From Rummeliibacillus pycnus (lineage in GTDB: Bacteria > Bacillota > Bacilli > Bacillales_A > Planococcaceae): a stretch of 64,000 nucleotides of DNA. The stretch lies in the NCBI RefSeq assembly GCF_002884495.1, contig NZ_KZ614145.1, positions 1,564,423 to 1,628,422 on the forward strand. Reading direction: 5' to 3'. A program made the position numbers and the translations under genes. A model generated the notes under the pieces. It was not told the origin of the DNA. It saw only the letters and a list, made by a program, of their open reading frames with translations, and made no database searches. Positions 8,944 to 16,004 of this stretch are shown here, piece by piece. How positions within the stretch are numbered: the stretch's first letter is position 1; each line of letters starts with the position of its first letter.

Positions 8944-8976
8944 TGCGTTTCTACTTTAATAGAGACGCATTTTATT
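8944..8976 (+). terminator. Terminator of the EamA gene
   Basis: TGCGTTTCT (8944-8952) pairs with AGAGACGCA (8961-8969), with one G-U pair, followed by TTTTATT. Confidence 0.8.
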
Positions 8977-9165
8977 CATCAATCGTGTTGTAGCTGTTAC
9001 CAATTCTAAATTCGATACAGTAGGTTTACTGCTACTTAAAGTGAGAATATTACTTTTAAAGGGGTTCAATCCTTATTCAAACAGATACCGAAAATGGATT
9101 ATTAATCGATGGTGGTAATAAAGGCAAATCATGTGGATTATATTGATATTGGAGTCAAACTAATT

Positions 9166-9203
9166 AAAAAAGAGGAACCTTATTAAAAGGATTCCTCTTT
9201 TTT
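9166..9203 (-). terminator. Terminator of the cold shock gene
   Basis: AAAAAAGAGGAA (9166-9177) pairs with TTCCTCTTTTTT (9192-9203). The T-run is present in both directions, but only the csp gene is close enough to use it. Confidence 0.8.
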
Positions 9204-9232
9204 AGATACTTCTAAAACGAACTAATTAAAAA

Positions 9233-9433
9233 TTAAAGTTTTACAATGTTTGCAGCTTGTGGTCCGCGTTGTCCTTCTTCAACTTCGAATTCAACTTTTT
9301 GACCTTCTTCTAAAGATTTGAAACCGTCGCCTTGGATTGCTGAGAAGTGAGCGAATACGTCTGCTCCGCCTTCAACTTCGATGAAACCGAAACCTTTTTC
9401 TGCGTTAAACCATTTTACTGTACCTTGTGTCAT
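9233..9433 (-). CDS. Cold shock protein (CspA family)
   Basis: A 66-residue single-domain RNA chaperone with both nucleic acid binding motifs: RNP1 KGFGFI and RNP2 VFAHFS. The length is exactly that of Bacillus CspB/CspC/CspD. The start has a GGAGGT site. The mRNA leader is about 140 nt long, with a strong promoter at 9579-9607 and a 22-bp hairpin at 9487-9545, in line with post-transcriptional control known for csp genes. Confidence 0.95.
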   Translation of the reverse strand: MTQGTVKWFNAEKGFGFIEVEGGADVFAHFSAIQGDGFKSLEEGQKVEFEVEEGQRGPQAANIVKL

Positions 9434-9486
9434 TTAAATGACCTCCATTAAATAATTATTAATATATAAGCTTTTTAAAAGAAAAA

Positions 9487-9545
9487 AATTCACATATTAC
9501 AAAAAGTACCGAACAAACACGATTACTTTTTGTAATATGCGAATT
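9487..9545 (-). promoter_or_regulatory. Long hairpin in the csp 5' leader
   Basis: The arms 9487-9508 and 9524-9545 are 22 bp long and complementary at all but one position, which is a G-U pair in the csp transcript. The loop is 15 nt. It lies between the promoter and the csp start. Its lack of a strong following T-run argues against a simple terminator. Confidence 0.65.
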
Positions 9546-9578
9546 CAACTTTTTCCTATAAAGGACTCTATTAAATTC

Positions 9579-9607
9579 ATTGTATACTGTAAATACACAT
9601 TTGTCAA
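9579..9607 (-). promoter_or_regulatory. Promoter of the csp gene
   Basis: On the minus strand TTGACA (complement of 9602-9607) and TACAAT (complement of 9579-9584) are 17 bp apart. Confidence 0.7.
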
Positions 9608-9619
9608 ATATCATTTTTA

Positions 9620-10073
9620 GATCAAGAAATATAAACAATCCCATCCTTCGTTAATACAATCAGACGATCATGATGATTTTATTCGTTATGTAGATGAACA
9701 AGTAGGAGAATCTGATAATGAGTTACTTAAAGTTCCCTCTTTTTATGCCAATAGAAGAAATTGAAAAAAAGGTTTAGATTTTTTTGGCACCACAGCATTT
9801 AATTACATTCATCTGATAAAAACAAAAGGATACATAATCGGCTAGTAACTAATGCAGGGAATAAGAAATTTCAATCATCCTGATGTAGTAGAGATATATG
9901 GCCTCCTACCCCTGCATTAATATATGTTATGCTTATACAAATACATGTAAGGGCTAATAACCTATTTTCAATAAAATAAATAACCTATTCCTTTAATAAA
10001 AGGTTATGCTAAATGCTAAGCAAAGTGATTATTCAAACTCTCACCTAATTTTCTTATATAAATAATTTTCATT
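9620..10073. other. Gene-free stretch with a possible coding remnant
   Basis: About 450 bp. A plus-strand frame at about 9625-9765 reads as an acidic peptide without a start codon (...DDHDDFIRYVDEQVGESDNE...), which looks like the decayed tail of a gene. No RNA gene or complete ORF is seen. Confidence 0.4.
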
Positions 10074-11516
10074 TTAACTTCTTGTTTTATCTTTTGTTTT
10101 TAACATCTCTGGTCGTTTTTTATAAAATTTAGCAGGTAATCTAAATACTGTTTTTCCAATTGTTCTCCAATTTAAGTTTAATGCTATATTCAGATATGGA
10201 ACTTCAAATACTCTTATATTCGATAAATAAGTTATAAGAAAAAATAGTGAAGTAAAAAAACCAAAAAAGCCGAATAATGCAGAAAATAGAACGAAGATAA
10301 CACGTAAAATGCTTACTGCAGTAACAAATGATTGATTAACCAATGTATATGAAGCTATTATTGAAGCTGCGATAATTACAGTCATCGATGGACTTGTTAT
10401 CCCTGATCTAATTGCTGCATTCCCAATTATTATTCCCCCTACAATTCCAATTACTGCTCCAAGAACTGATGGAAGGCGTAAGCCTGCTTCTCGGAAAAGC
10501 TCAAACATAGCTAACATGAGAAGCATTTCTAAAGCTCCAGGAAAAGGTAAACCACTTCTTGATTGAATAACTGTTGCTAATAACTGAAAAGGCAATTGAT
10601 TCGGATGATGTGAAATTAATGCAAGCCAGAATCCTGGAAGACCAGTTGCTATAAGAACACTCAAAATACGTAAAATACGTTCTACTGAACCAACAATAGC
10701 AGGATATTCGTTATCTTCGCTTGTTTTAAAGAGCATAAATAGATTTACCGGCGTAATTAATGCATATGAAACTCCATCAACAAGTACGACGAACCTTCCC
10801 CTAATCAGTGATTGGATCGTATAATCTGGTCTCCCCGTATATTCATGCCGTGGGAAAAGCCAATACCGAGTATTTATATGTTCCATTAATATTTCACCGC
10901 TAAATACAGCATCTGTATCTACTTTTTTTAAATGATTTATTATTTGGTCAAGTATATTTTTATTTACAATATCATCAAAATAAAGAATAGCCACCCTTGT
11001 TTTTGAACGCTTACCCAACTCTAATGAACTTACACATAATGAGTTAGTGGGCAATCTTTTTCTGATTAATGCAATATTAACTGCTATATCTTCAATAAAG
11101 TTATCCCTCGGTCCTTTTAAAACCACTTCCGTAAAAGTTTGTTCAGTTTTTCGATTAGGCTTATTAGAAATATTGCTTGAGAATAAAAGTTGACCATCTT
11201 CAAAATAAAGTAGCAAAAAGCCCTTATACACTAGTGAAATAGCTTCTTGTTCATCTGTCACTTTTTTTAAATCAGGAATATATAAATTTGACTTCAATTG
11301 AATCTCTATAGATTCATCTCTCAAATTGTTACATAAAAATTCAACTCGGTTTAGTATGACTTTATGTAATAATTGTTGATTAACCATTGCTTCGCAAGTA
11401 ATGAAATGCACTATATGCCCATTGAAGGAATACCGTTGAAACTTTATATCTGCTGAATTTTGGAAGAGTTTCTTCAAAGAAATTATATCCATTGAGATCC
11501 CGCTATTTTTGTTCAA
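10074..11516 (-). CDS. Orphan GerA-family spore germination protein (A subunit)
   Basis: A 480-residue germinant receptor A-type subunit. It has a large N-terminal soluble domain (about 1-240) with the family motif VVLKGPRDNFIEDIAVN and the downstream IRKRLP, then four or five membrane helices (about 245-440). These receptors sit in the spore inner membrane and respond to small-molecule germinants. The start is TTG, preceded by AGGAG at 9 nt. Unlike the operon at 28-32 kb, no B or C subunit gene is adjacent. Confidence 0.9.
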   Translation of the reverse strand: MNKNSGISMDIISLKKLFQNSADIKFQRYSFNGHIVHFITCEAMVNQQLLHKVILNRVEFLCNNLRDESIEIQLKSNLYIPDLKKVTDEQEAISLVYKGFLLLYFEDGQLLFSSNISNKPNRKTEQTFTEVVLKGPRDNFIEDIAVNIALIRKRLPTNSLCVSSLELGKRSKTRVAILYFDDIVNKNILDQIINHLKKVDTDAVFSGEILMEHINTRYWLFPRHEYTGRPDYTIQSLIRGRFVVLVDGVSYALITPVNLFMLFKTSEDNEYPAIVGSVERILRILSVLIATGLPGFWLALISHHPNQLPFQLLATVIQSRSGLPFPGALEMLLMLAMFELFREAGLRLPSVLGAVIGIVGGIIIGNAAIRSGITSPSMTVIIAASIIASYTLVNQSFVTAVSILRVIFVLFSALFGFFGFFTSLFFLITYLSNIRVFEVPYLNIALNLNWRTIGKTVFRLPAKFYKKRPEMLKTKDKTRS

Positions 11517-11635
11517 TCATCTACGCTCCTGATAAAAGGATATTGTATTATCATATGTAGTTTAAACAAAAAAACTAATTTTTATTTATTACTTCTTTTT
11601 TTAAATATATTTTAAAAAAGCTCACCAACATTTAA

Positions 11636-11842
11636 TCAAAAGTTTTTAATCACTATCTGCTGCATATCTTCTAGTTTCCATTCTGATAGTTGAGGTTTAT
11701 CAATCCATGCACCAAGTTCATGTCTTTGCTTAAGCATGCTAACATGCTCTGGCATAATCATTGATATTGACCATTTAATGCTACCACGATCTTTTAATTT
11801 TACTTCACCGTAAATCTTATATAATTCCTCTTCTGAAGTCAT
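11636..11842 (-). CDS. YolD-like family protein
   Basis: A 68-residue protein. DRGSIKWSISMIMPEHVSML is the core of the YolD family (small proteins usually encoded beside Y-family UvrX/DinB polymerases and often under SOS control). Its ATG overlaps the stop of the upstream WYL-like gene by 4 bp, indicating translational coupling. No polymerase gene is present nearby, so this is a free-standing copy. Function is unknown. Confidence 0.75.
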   Translation of the reverse strand: MTSEEELYKIYGEVKLKDRGSIKWSISMIMPEHVSMLKQRHELGAWIDKPQLSEWKLEDMQQIVIKNF

Positions 11843-12048
11843 TGTATGATTTTCTCCTTGTAAATTAGTGATATCACCGCAAGAACATTATCGATAATAA
11901 AAGCACACATTGAATGTTTCATGAAACAGAATGCTTGAAATTTATCCACAGTAATTTTAACTACTTTTACTCGTCTTTTCGTGATTTCACCTGATTTTGA
12001 CATATACATTAATTCCTCTAACTGATCATATTGCAATTGTTCTTTCAT
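11839..12048 (-). CDS. Small WYL-like protein, partner of YolD
   Basis: A 69-residue protein starting MKEQLQYDQLEELMYMSKSG, chosen because AAAGGAGG precedes this ATG; a longer frame upstream lacks a signal. The segment RRVKVVKITVDKFQAFCFMK plus the following H-x8-DNVLAVI resembles the small WYL-type proteins that commonly precede yolD. It probably binds a nucleic acid or a ligand, but this is inference from the WYL fold. It forms a two-gene operon with the YolD gene. Confidence 0.6.
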   Translation of the reverse strand: MKEQLQYDQLEELMYMSKSGEITKRRVKVVKITVDKFQAFCFMKHSMCAFIIDNVLAVISLIYKEKIIQ

Positions 12049-12100
12049 AATGTTACCTCCTTTAAAAATAAGAATAGTTCTTGTTTCAAGCATAAAAAAA

Positions 12101-12118
12101 CCTCCATAAAAATGGAGG
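12101..12118 (-). terminator. Terminator of the YjcZ-type gene
   Basis: CCTCCA and TGGAGG arms with a 6-nt loop, followed on the minus strand by seven Ts. It separates the yjcZ-type gene from the WYL-like/YolD pair. Confidence 0.8.
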
Positions 12119-12200
12119 AAATAATTTATTTTATTCGAACCAAAGGAGGAAAATGAAGAATTAATGCCGTGGAGAAGAAATGGCTCGAGTTTTTTCGATA

Positions 12201-12317
12201 TTAACAATAACTACTGTTACTGTAGAACGTCGCGCCAACAATAATTAGCAAGATAAATAGAACAACAACTAAAGTAAAGCTATTTACTCCAGAATTGCCA
12301 TTATTACAATTACTCAT
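12201..12317 (-). CDS. YjcZ-family small sporulation membrane peptide
   Basis: A 38-residue peptide, MSNCNNGNSGVNSFTLVVVL then FILLIIVGATFY. The Asn/Gly-rich head plus one very hydrophobic helix with VVVLFILLIIVGA is the signature of the YjcZ family, common in spore formers and often produced in sporulating cells. AGGAGC precedes the ATG. It is too short for usual ORF listings. The gene has its own terminator. Confidence 0.85.
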   Translation of the reverse strand: MSNCNNGNSGVNSFTLVVVLFILLIIVGATFYSNSSYC

Positions 12318-12747
12318 TATATCCGCTCCTTTAATTAGATTTAATATAAAATATGCCATTTTTTTAGCTTTGTTTAGATGTTTAACACTGATTTGAAAAA
12401 ATTTTTAATCATGATGCATTATGTACGAATATTTAAAGTATCTTTTTGTTAATTTAATATAAAATTCCACATCCTCCATGTGAAAGTCAGTGCATGCAAT
12501 TACTTCAATTTAATTTTCTGACCAGCATAGATAAAATATTTTATGTATTTCTAAAGACTCTGAAGTACTTCCATAGCTCTTTTTTAAGCTTTCTTAATTC
12601 TCCTCCTAGTATTTGTAACTCTAATTTTAATCTTTAATACAAGACTTTTATCACACCCATTATATATTTTTACTTATTTTCATTAAATTTTCTAATTTAT
12701 ATTTATTTTTAGTTAATATTGCTATTGAAGTAAAGGGAAGGGTAATT
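12318..12747. other. Gene-free AT-rich stretch
   Basis: About 430 bp with no ORF carrying a ribosome binding site, no strong hairpin and no recognisable RNA. Confidence 0.6.
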
Positions 12748-12751
12748 ATGG

Positions 12752-12989
12752 ATGAAAATGACACTAAAAATTATTATGGCTAGCATAATTGCCCTAGCAA
12801 TGTTTTTTCATCAAGAGATCTTTATAAAATGGAAAGCTTGAGACTCGTAGATACTATGGGAAAAATGGTGATGGAGAAACAGATATATATTATATAAATA
12901 ATGGAAATAGTAAAAATCATCCAAAAGTACGTCATCGACATAATTGCTATTACAAAGATGGAAAATCGGAAACTGAGAAATGTTGTTAA
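12752..12989 (+). pseudogene. Possible frameshifted small secreted protein
   Basis: An ATG at 12752 behind GGGAAGGG gives a signal-peptide-like start (MKMTLKIIMASIIALAMFF) that stops after 29 residues. A second frame opens just before that stop and encodes a coherent tail rich in Asn, Gly and Lys with paired cysteines (RYYGKNGDGETDIYY...ETEKCC). A frameshift between them would explain both. It may instead be two unrelated fragments. Confidence 0.35.
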
Positions 12990-13010
12990 TTTCAAAAAGA
13001 GAAATTATAA

Positions 13011-13250
13011 ATGGATTTAAATTCATGGGAAGAAGTTAGAAAAGCTATTGAAGATGAGGAACAAGAAGTTAGTTTATCTTATAATGATGAAGAATGGTCG
13101 ATTAGTAGGCTATATGGAGAAGAAAAAAGCTTTTTTCTTACACGTTCCAAAGATTCTTTCACACAGAGATTTGATACTGCTCAAGAATTATTCAATAAAG
13201 GAATTGTTGACGGCAAACCATTTATCGAAAGAATAAAAGACTTTTATTAA
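13011..13250 (+). CDS. Small acidic protein, function unknown
   Basis: A 79-residue cytoplasmic-looking protein (MDLNSWEEVRKAIEDEEQEV...), rich in Glu, Asp and aromatic residues, ending KPFIERIKDFY. The ribosome binding site is weak (AGAGAAA). The composition and a hairpin downstream at 13263-13295 favour a real gene. The family is not recognised. Confidence 0.5.
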   Translation: MDLNSWEEVRKAIEDEEQEVSLSYNDEEWSISRLYGEEKSFFLTRSKDSFTQRFDTAQELFNKGIVDGKPFIERIKDFY

Positions 13251-13262
13251 TAAAAACCAAAA

Positions 13263-13295
13263 AGACCAGGCGCTCATATTTTCTGAGCATCTGGT
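13263..13295 (+). terminator. Hairpin after the 79-residue gene
   Basis: GACCAG (13263-13268) with CTGGTC (13290-13295), and inner GCTCA (13271-13275) with TGAGC (13283-13287). The T-run is poor, so it may terminate weakly. Confidence 0.5.
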
Positions 13296-13536
13296 CATTG
13301 ATATACACTTTTTCTACATACTCTTTATTTGCAGTAATGTACACTCCCCATTTAGTTCTCAATCATAAGTCGAACCGTATTTAGCAATTCCTACAGTCGT
13401 ATATTCTACAAACTACGAAATAGTAACTTTTTTAAGTTCCTTGAAAGTGGCCATTTTTATTAAAACGAATTATTTTTTTTATTACTCCCATACTATCCAT
13501 GTTTGAAAATGTTCAAATAAGAGAGGAAGTGTAAGT

Positions 13537-14046
13537 ATGGGAATTCTTAGTGGAAACCCTAAAGACGAGCCATTACACTACGGAGAAGTGTTTAGTATCT
13601 GGACACATCTTACTGTAAATTATGGTTTCATCGCTGGGTATCAAACATTTTTTAATCATACAGGTGATGAAGATTTAAGAAAAATTATCGAAGACATTAT
13701 CGATACTTGTAGAGAAGAAGCAAAACAGTTAGAAAAAATATTAAAAACTAACGGTGTTGCTCTACCCCCAGCACCACCAGAAAGACCAGATGCAAGAATT
13801 GAGGATATACCTCCAGGTGCAAAATTTAATGATCCAGAAATAAGTGCTGCCCTAACAGGTGACCTTGCTGCTGGGCTAGTTACATGTAGCCAAGTTATGG
13901 GTATGTCTACTAGAGAAGATATCGCGCTAATGTATGCTCAATTCCACACAGGTAAAGCTCAACTTGGAGCAAAATTGTTACGTCTTAATAAAACAAAAGG
14001 TTGGTTAGTTCCACCACCAATGCATGTAAATTCCCCTGAAAAGTAA
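13537..14046 (+). CDS. DUF3231 family protein
   Basis: A 169-residue protein of the DUF3231 family: a four-helix, ferritin-like bundle found in Bacillales, related to coat-type CotF/YvdQ proteins. The N-terminus carries LHYGEVFSIWTHL and the second half EISAALTGDLAAGLVTCSQV. AAGAGAGGAAG supplies the ribosome binding site. It is transcribed alone with a strong terminator at 14072. Function is not established. Confidence 0.75.
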   Translation: MGILSGNPKDEPLHYGEVFSIWTHLTVNYGFIAGYQTFFNHTGDEDLRKIIEDIIDTCREEAKQLEKILKTNGVALPPAPPERPDARIEDIPPGAKFNDPEISAALTGDLAAGLVTCSQVMGMSTREDIALMYAQFHTGKAQLGAKLLRLNKTKGWLVPPPMHVNSPEK

Positions 14047-14071
14047 TAATTATTAAACCTGACAAACTGTT

Positions 14072-14097
14072 CCCCAGTATTCACTGGGGTTTTTTTA
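14072..14097 (+). terminator. Terminator of the DUF3231 gene
   Basis: CCCCAGT (14072-14078), loop ATTC, ACTGGGG (14083-14089), then seven Ts. Confidence 0.92.
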
Positions 14098-14326
14098 TTC
14101 CTTCCAGTAGTTGCAATAAGGCATTTTAATCTTCCTTTTTACTGCACATTTTTCTTCTTATTACCATTAAATTTAGCTAACGAAATTAATATGATAATAG
14201 CTATTTTTAACGCTTTTCTTGGTAAAAGATATACAGGACAGATTTATAAGGTAGTGAAAGAGATGGAACTTTCATTATTAATCAGAGTGGGTAAACACAC
14301 TTAAGCCAAAATATAATTTCATTTTT

Positions 14327-14653
14327 ATGAAAGAGACATCTTTTGAGCCTTTTCGCAACTCCTACGTTAACGAAGTCTTAAACAAGCAATGCAAACGCAA
14401 ACGTTTTGAACTACCTCGTATAACTGTTTATGGTTTACGTCACTCTTGTGCATCACTCTTATTTGCTGCAGGTGTAGATATTAAAGTTATTCAAAAATTA
14501 TTAAGTCATGCACATATTGAAACAACCATGAACATCTATACTCATGTGACTACAGAGACCATTGAAAAAACGACTGATTTGCTCATAAATTACCTTAATG
14601 AGCCAAAGAAAAAAAGCTCTGGTAGTCAAACGGTAGTCAAAAAGCCAAAATAA
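14327..14653 (+). pseudogene. C-terminal remnant of a tyrosine integrase
   Basis: Only the last 108 residues of a phage-type integrase survive. YGLRHSCASLLFAAGVDIKV (HxxR with the histidine replaced by Tyr), LLSHAHIETTMNIYTHV (second His and the nucleophilic Tyr) are present. The N-terminal DNA-binding part and the first catalytic arginine are missing. No ribosome binding site precedes it. It lies beside the odhB 3' end and suggests an element once integrated here. Confidence 0.8.
14621..14641 (+). repeat. Tandem GGTAGTCAAA repeats at the integrase 3' end
   Basis: Two copies of GGTAGTCAAA separated by one base, inside the last codons of the integrase remnant. This position matches arm-type integrase binding repeats next to attP in Firmicutes phages and elements. 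Confidence 0.5.
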
Positions 14654-14660
14654 CAAAAAA

Positions 14661-14682
14661 ACCACCCTAATGAAAGGGTGGT
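14661..14682 (-). terminator. Terminator of odhAB
   Basis: ACCACCCT (14661-14668) and AGGGTGGT (14675-14682), followed by TTTTTTTG on the minus strand, 38 bp after the odhB stop. Confidence 0.9.
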
Positions 14683-14719
14683 CTGAGTGTAAGCGATAGG
14701 TTCGGAAAAGCCCGTCAGA

Positions 14720-15973
14720 TTAAGCTTCTAGTAGTAAATCTTCTGGGTTTTCGATAAGGTCTTTAACCATTTTTAAGAATCCAACTGATTCTTTACCGTT
14801 GATGATGCGGTGGTCATAAGATAATGCTACGTACATCATTGGACGGATTTGGATTTCGTCACCAACAGCGATTGGGCGTTTAACGATATTGTGCATACCT
14901 AGGATAGCAGCTTGGTCGCCGTTAATGATTGGTGTAGACATTAATGAACCAAATACACCACCGTTTGTAATAGTGAAAGAACCACCTTCAAGATCTTGAA
15001 GTGATAATTTTTTGTTACGAGCTTTAGTTGCTAATTCAGCAATTGAAGCTTCGATTTCAGCAAAGTTTTTGCGGTCAGTATCACGAACGTTTGGTACAAC
15101 TAATCCATCTGGAGTTGATACGGCAACACCGATATCGAAGAATTTGTTGTAGTGAATTTCGTCACCAACGATTTTAGCATTAACTGCTGGATATTTTCTA
15201 AGAGCAGCTGTAACTGCTTTCGTGAAGAATGACATGAAGCCTAGGCGAGTACCATCATGTGCTTCTTGGAATGCATCTTTTTTACGTTTACGAAGTGCCA
15301 TAACGTTTGTCATGTCGATTTCATTGAATGTAGTAAGCATTGCTGTATTTTGAGATACTTCAAGTAAGCGTTTTGCAGCTGTTTGTTGACGACGAGTCAT
15401 TTTAACAACTTCAACACGTGATTCATCTACAGCTTTTGCAGCTGGTGCTGGTGCTACTTTTGGAGCTGCTGGTTGTGCTACTGGTGCTGTACCATGTGCA
15501 GCAACGTCTTGAACACGTACGCGACCTTGTGGATCAACTGGTGAAACAGCTGCAAGATCGATACCTTTTTCACGAGCTAATTTACGTGCTGCTGGACTAG
15601 CAATAACACGTTCGTTAGAAGAAGTTTCTTCTACAACTGGAGCTGGTGCTGCAGCTGGTTTTGCTTCTGCTTTTGGTGCTTCTTGTTTTGGTTCTTCAGC
15701 TTTTGGAGCTTCTTTTGGAGCTGGTGCTGCTGCAGCTGCGCCTGCTTCAACTTTTGCGATTACAGCGCCTACTTCTACAACGTCGCCTTCTTGAGCTAAG
15801 ATTTCTGTAAGAATACCTGCTTCTTCAGAAATAATTTCAGCATTTACTTTATCTGTTTCTAATTCAACGATGAATTCGCCTTTTTCTACGTGGTCACCAA
15901 CTTGTTTAACCCAACGTACGATTTCACCTTCTGTAATAGATTCTGCTAATTCTGGAACGATAATTTCTGCCAC
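14720..15973 (-). CDS. odhB: 2-oxoglutarate dehydrogenase E2, dihydrolipoyllysine succinyltransferase
   Basis: E2 core of the 2-oxoglutarate dehydrogenase complex in the TCA cycle; it transfers succinyl from lipoyl to CoA. The 417 residues hold a lipoyl domain (1-76, lipoyl Lys42 in ETDKVNAE), an Ala/Pro-rich linker, a peripheral subunit binding domain (about 125-160, [16 protein letters not shown]) and the acyltransferase domain with the catalytic histidine in [11 protein letters not shown]. The usual motif is HxxxD; here the Asp is Asn, which is odd. It follows odhA by 31 bp with GGAGG and shares its terminator at 14661. Confidence 0.96.
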   Translation of the reverse strand: MAEIIVPELAESITEGEIVRWVKQVGDHVEKGEFIVELETDKVNAEIISEEAGILTEILAQEGDVVEVGAVIAKVEAGAAAAAPAPKEAPKAEEPKQEAPKAEAKPAAAPAPVVEETSSNERVIASPAARKLAREKGIDLAAVSPVDPQGRVRVQDVAAHGTAPVAQPAAPKVAPAPAAKAVDESRVEVVKMTRRQQTAAKRLLEVSQNTAMLTTFNEIDMTNVMALRKRKKDAFQEAHDGTRLGFMSFFTKAVTAALRKYPAVNAKIVGDEIHYNKFFDIGVAVSTPDGLVVPNVRDTDRKNFAEIEASIAELATKARNKKLSLQDLEGGSFTITNGGVFGSLMSTPIINGDQAAILGMHNIVKRPIAVGDEIQIRPMMYVALSYDHRIINGKESVGFLKMVKDLIENPEDLLLEA

Positions 15974-16004
15974 TTTAAATTTCCTCCTTTAGTTGTTTGC
16001 TCTA

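Noticed and set aside
12071-12083. LexA box at AAGAATAGTTCTT upstream of the WYL-like gene
   Set aside because: The palindrome does not match the Bacillales LexA consensus CGAAC-N4-GTTCG in sequence or spacing.
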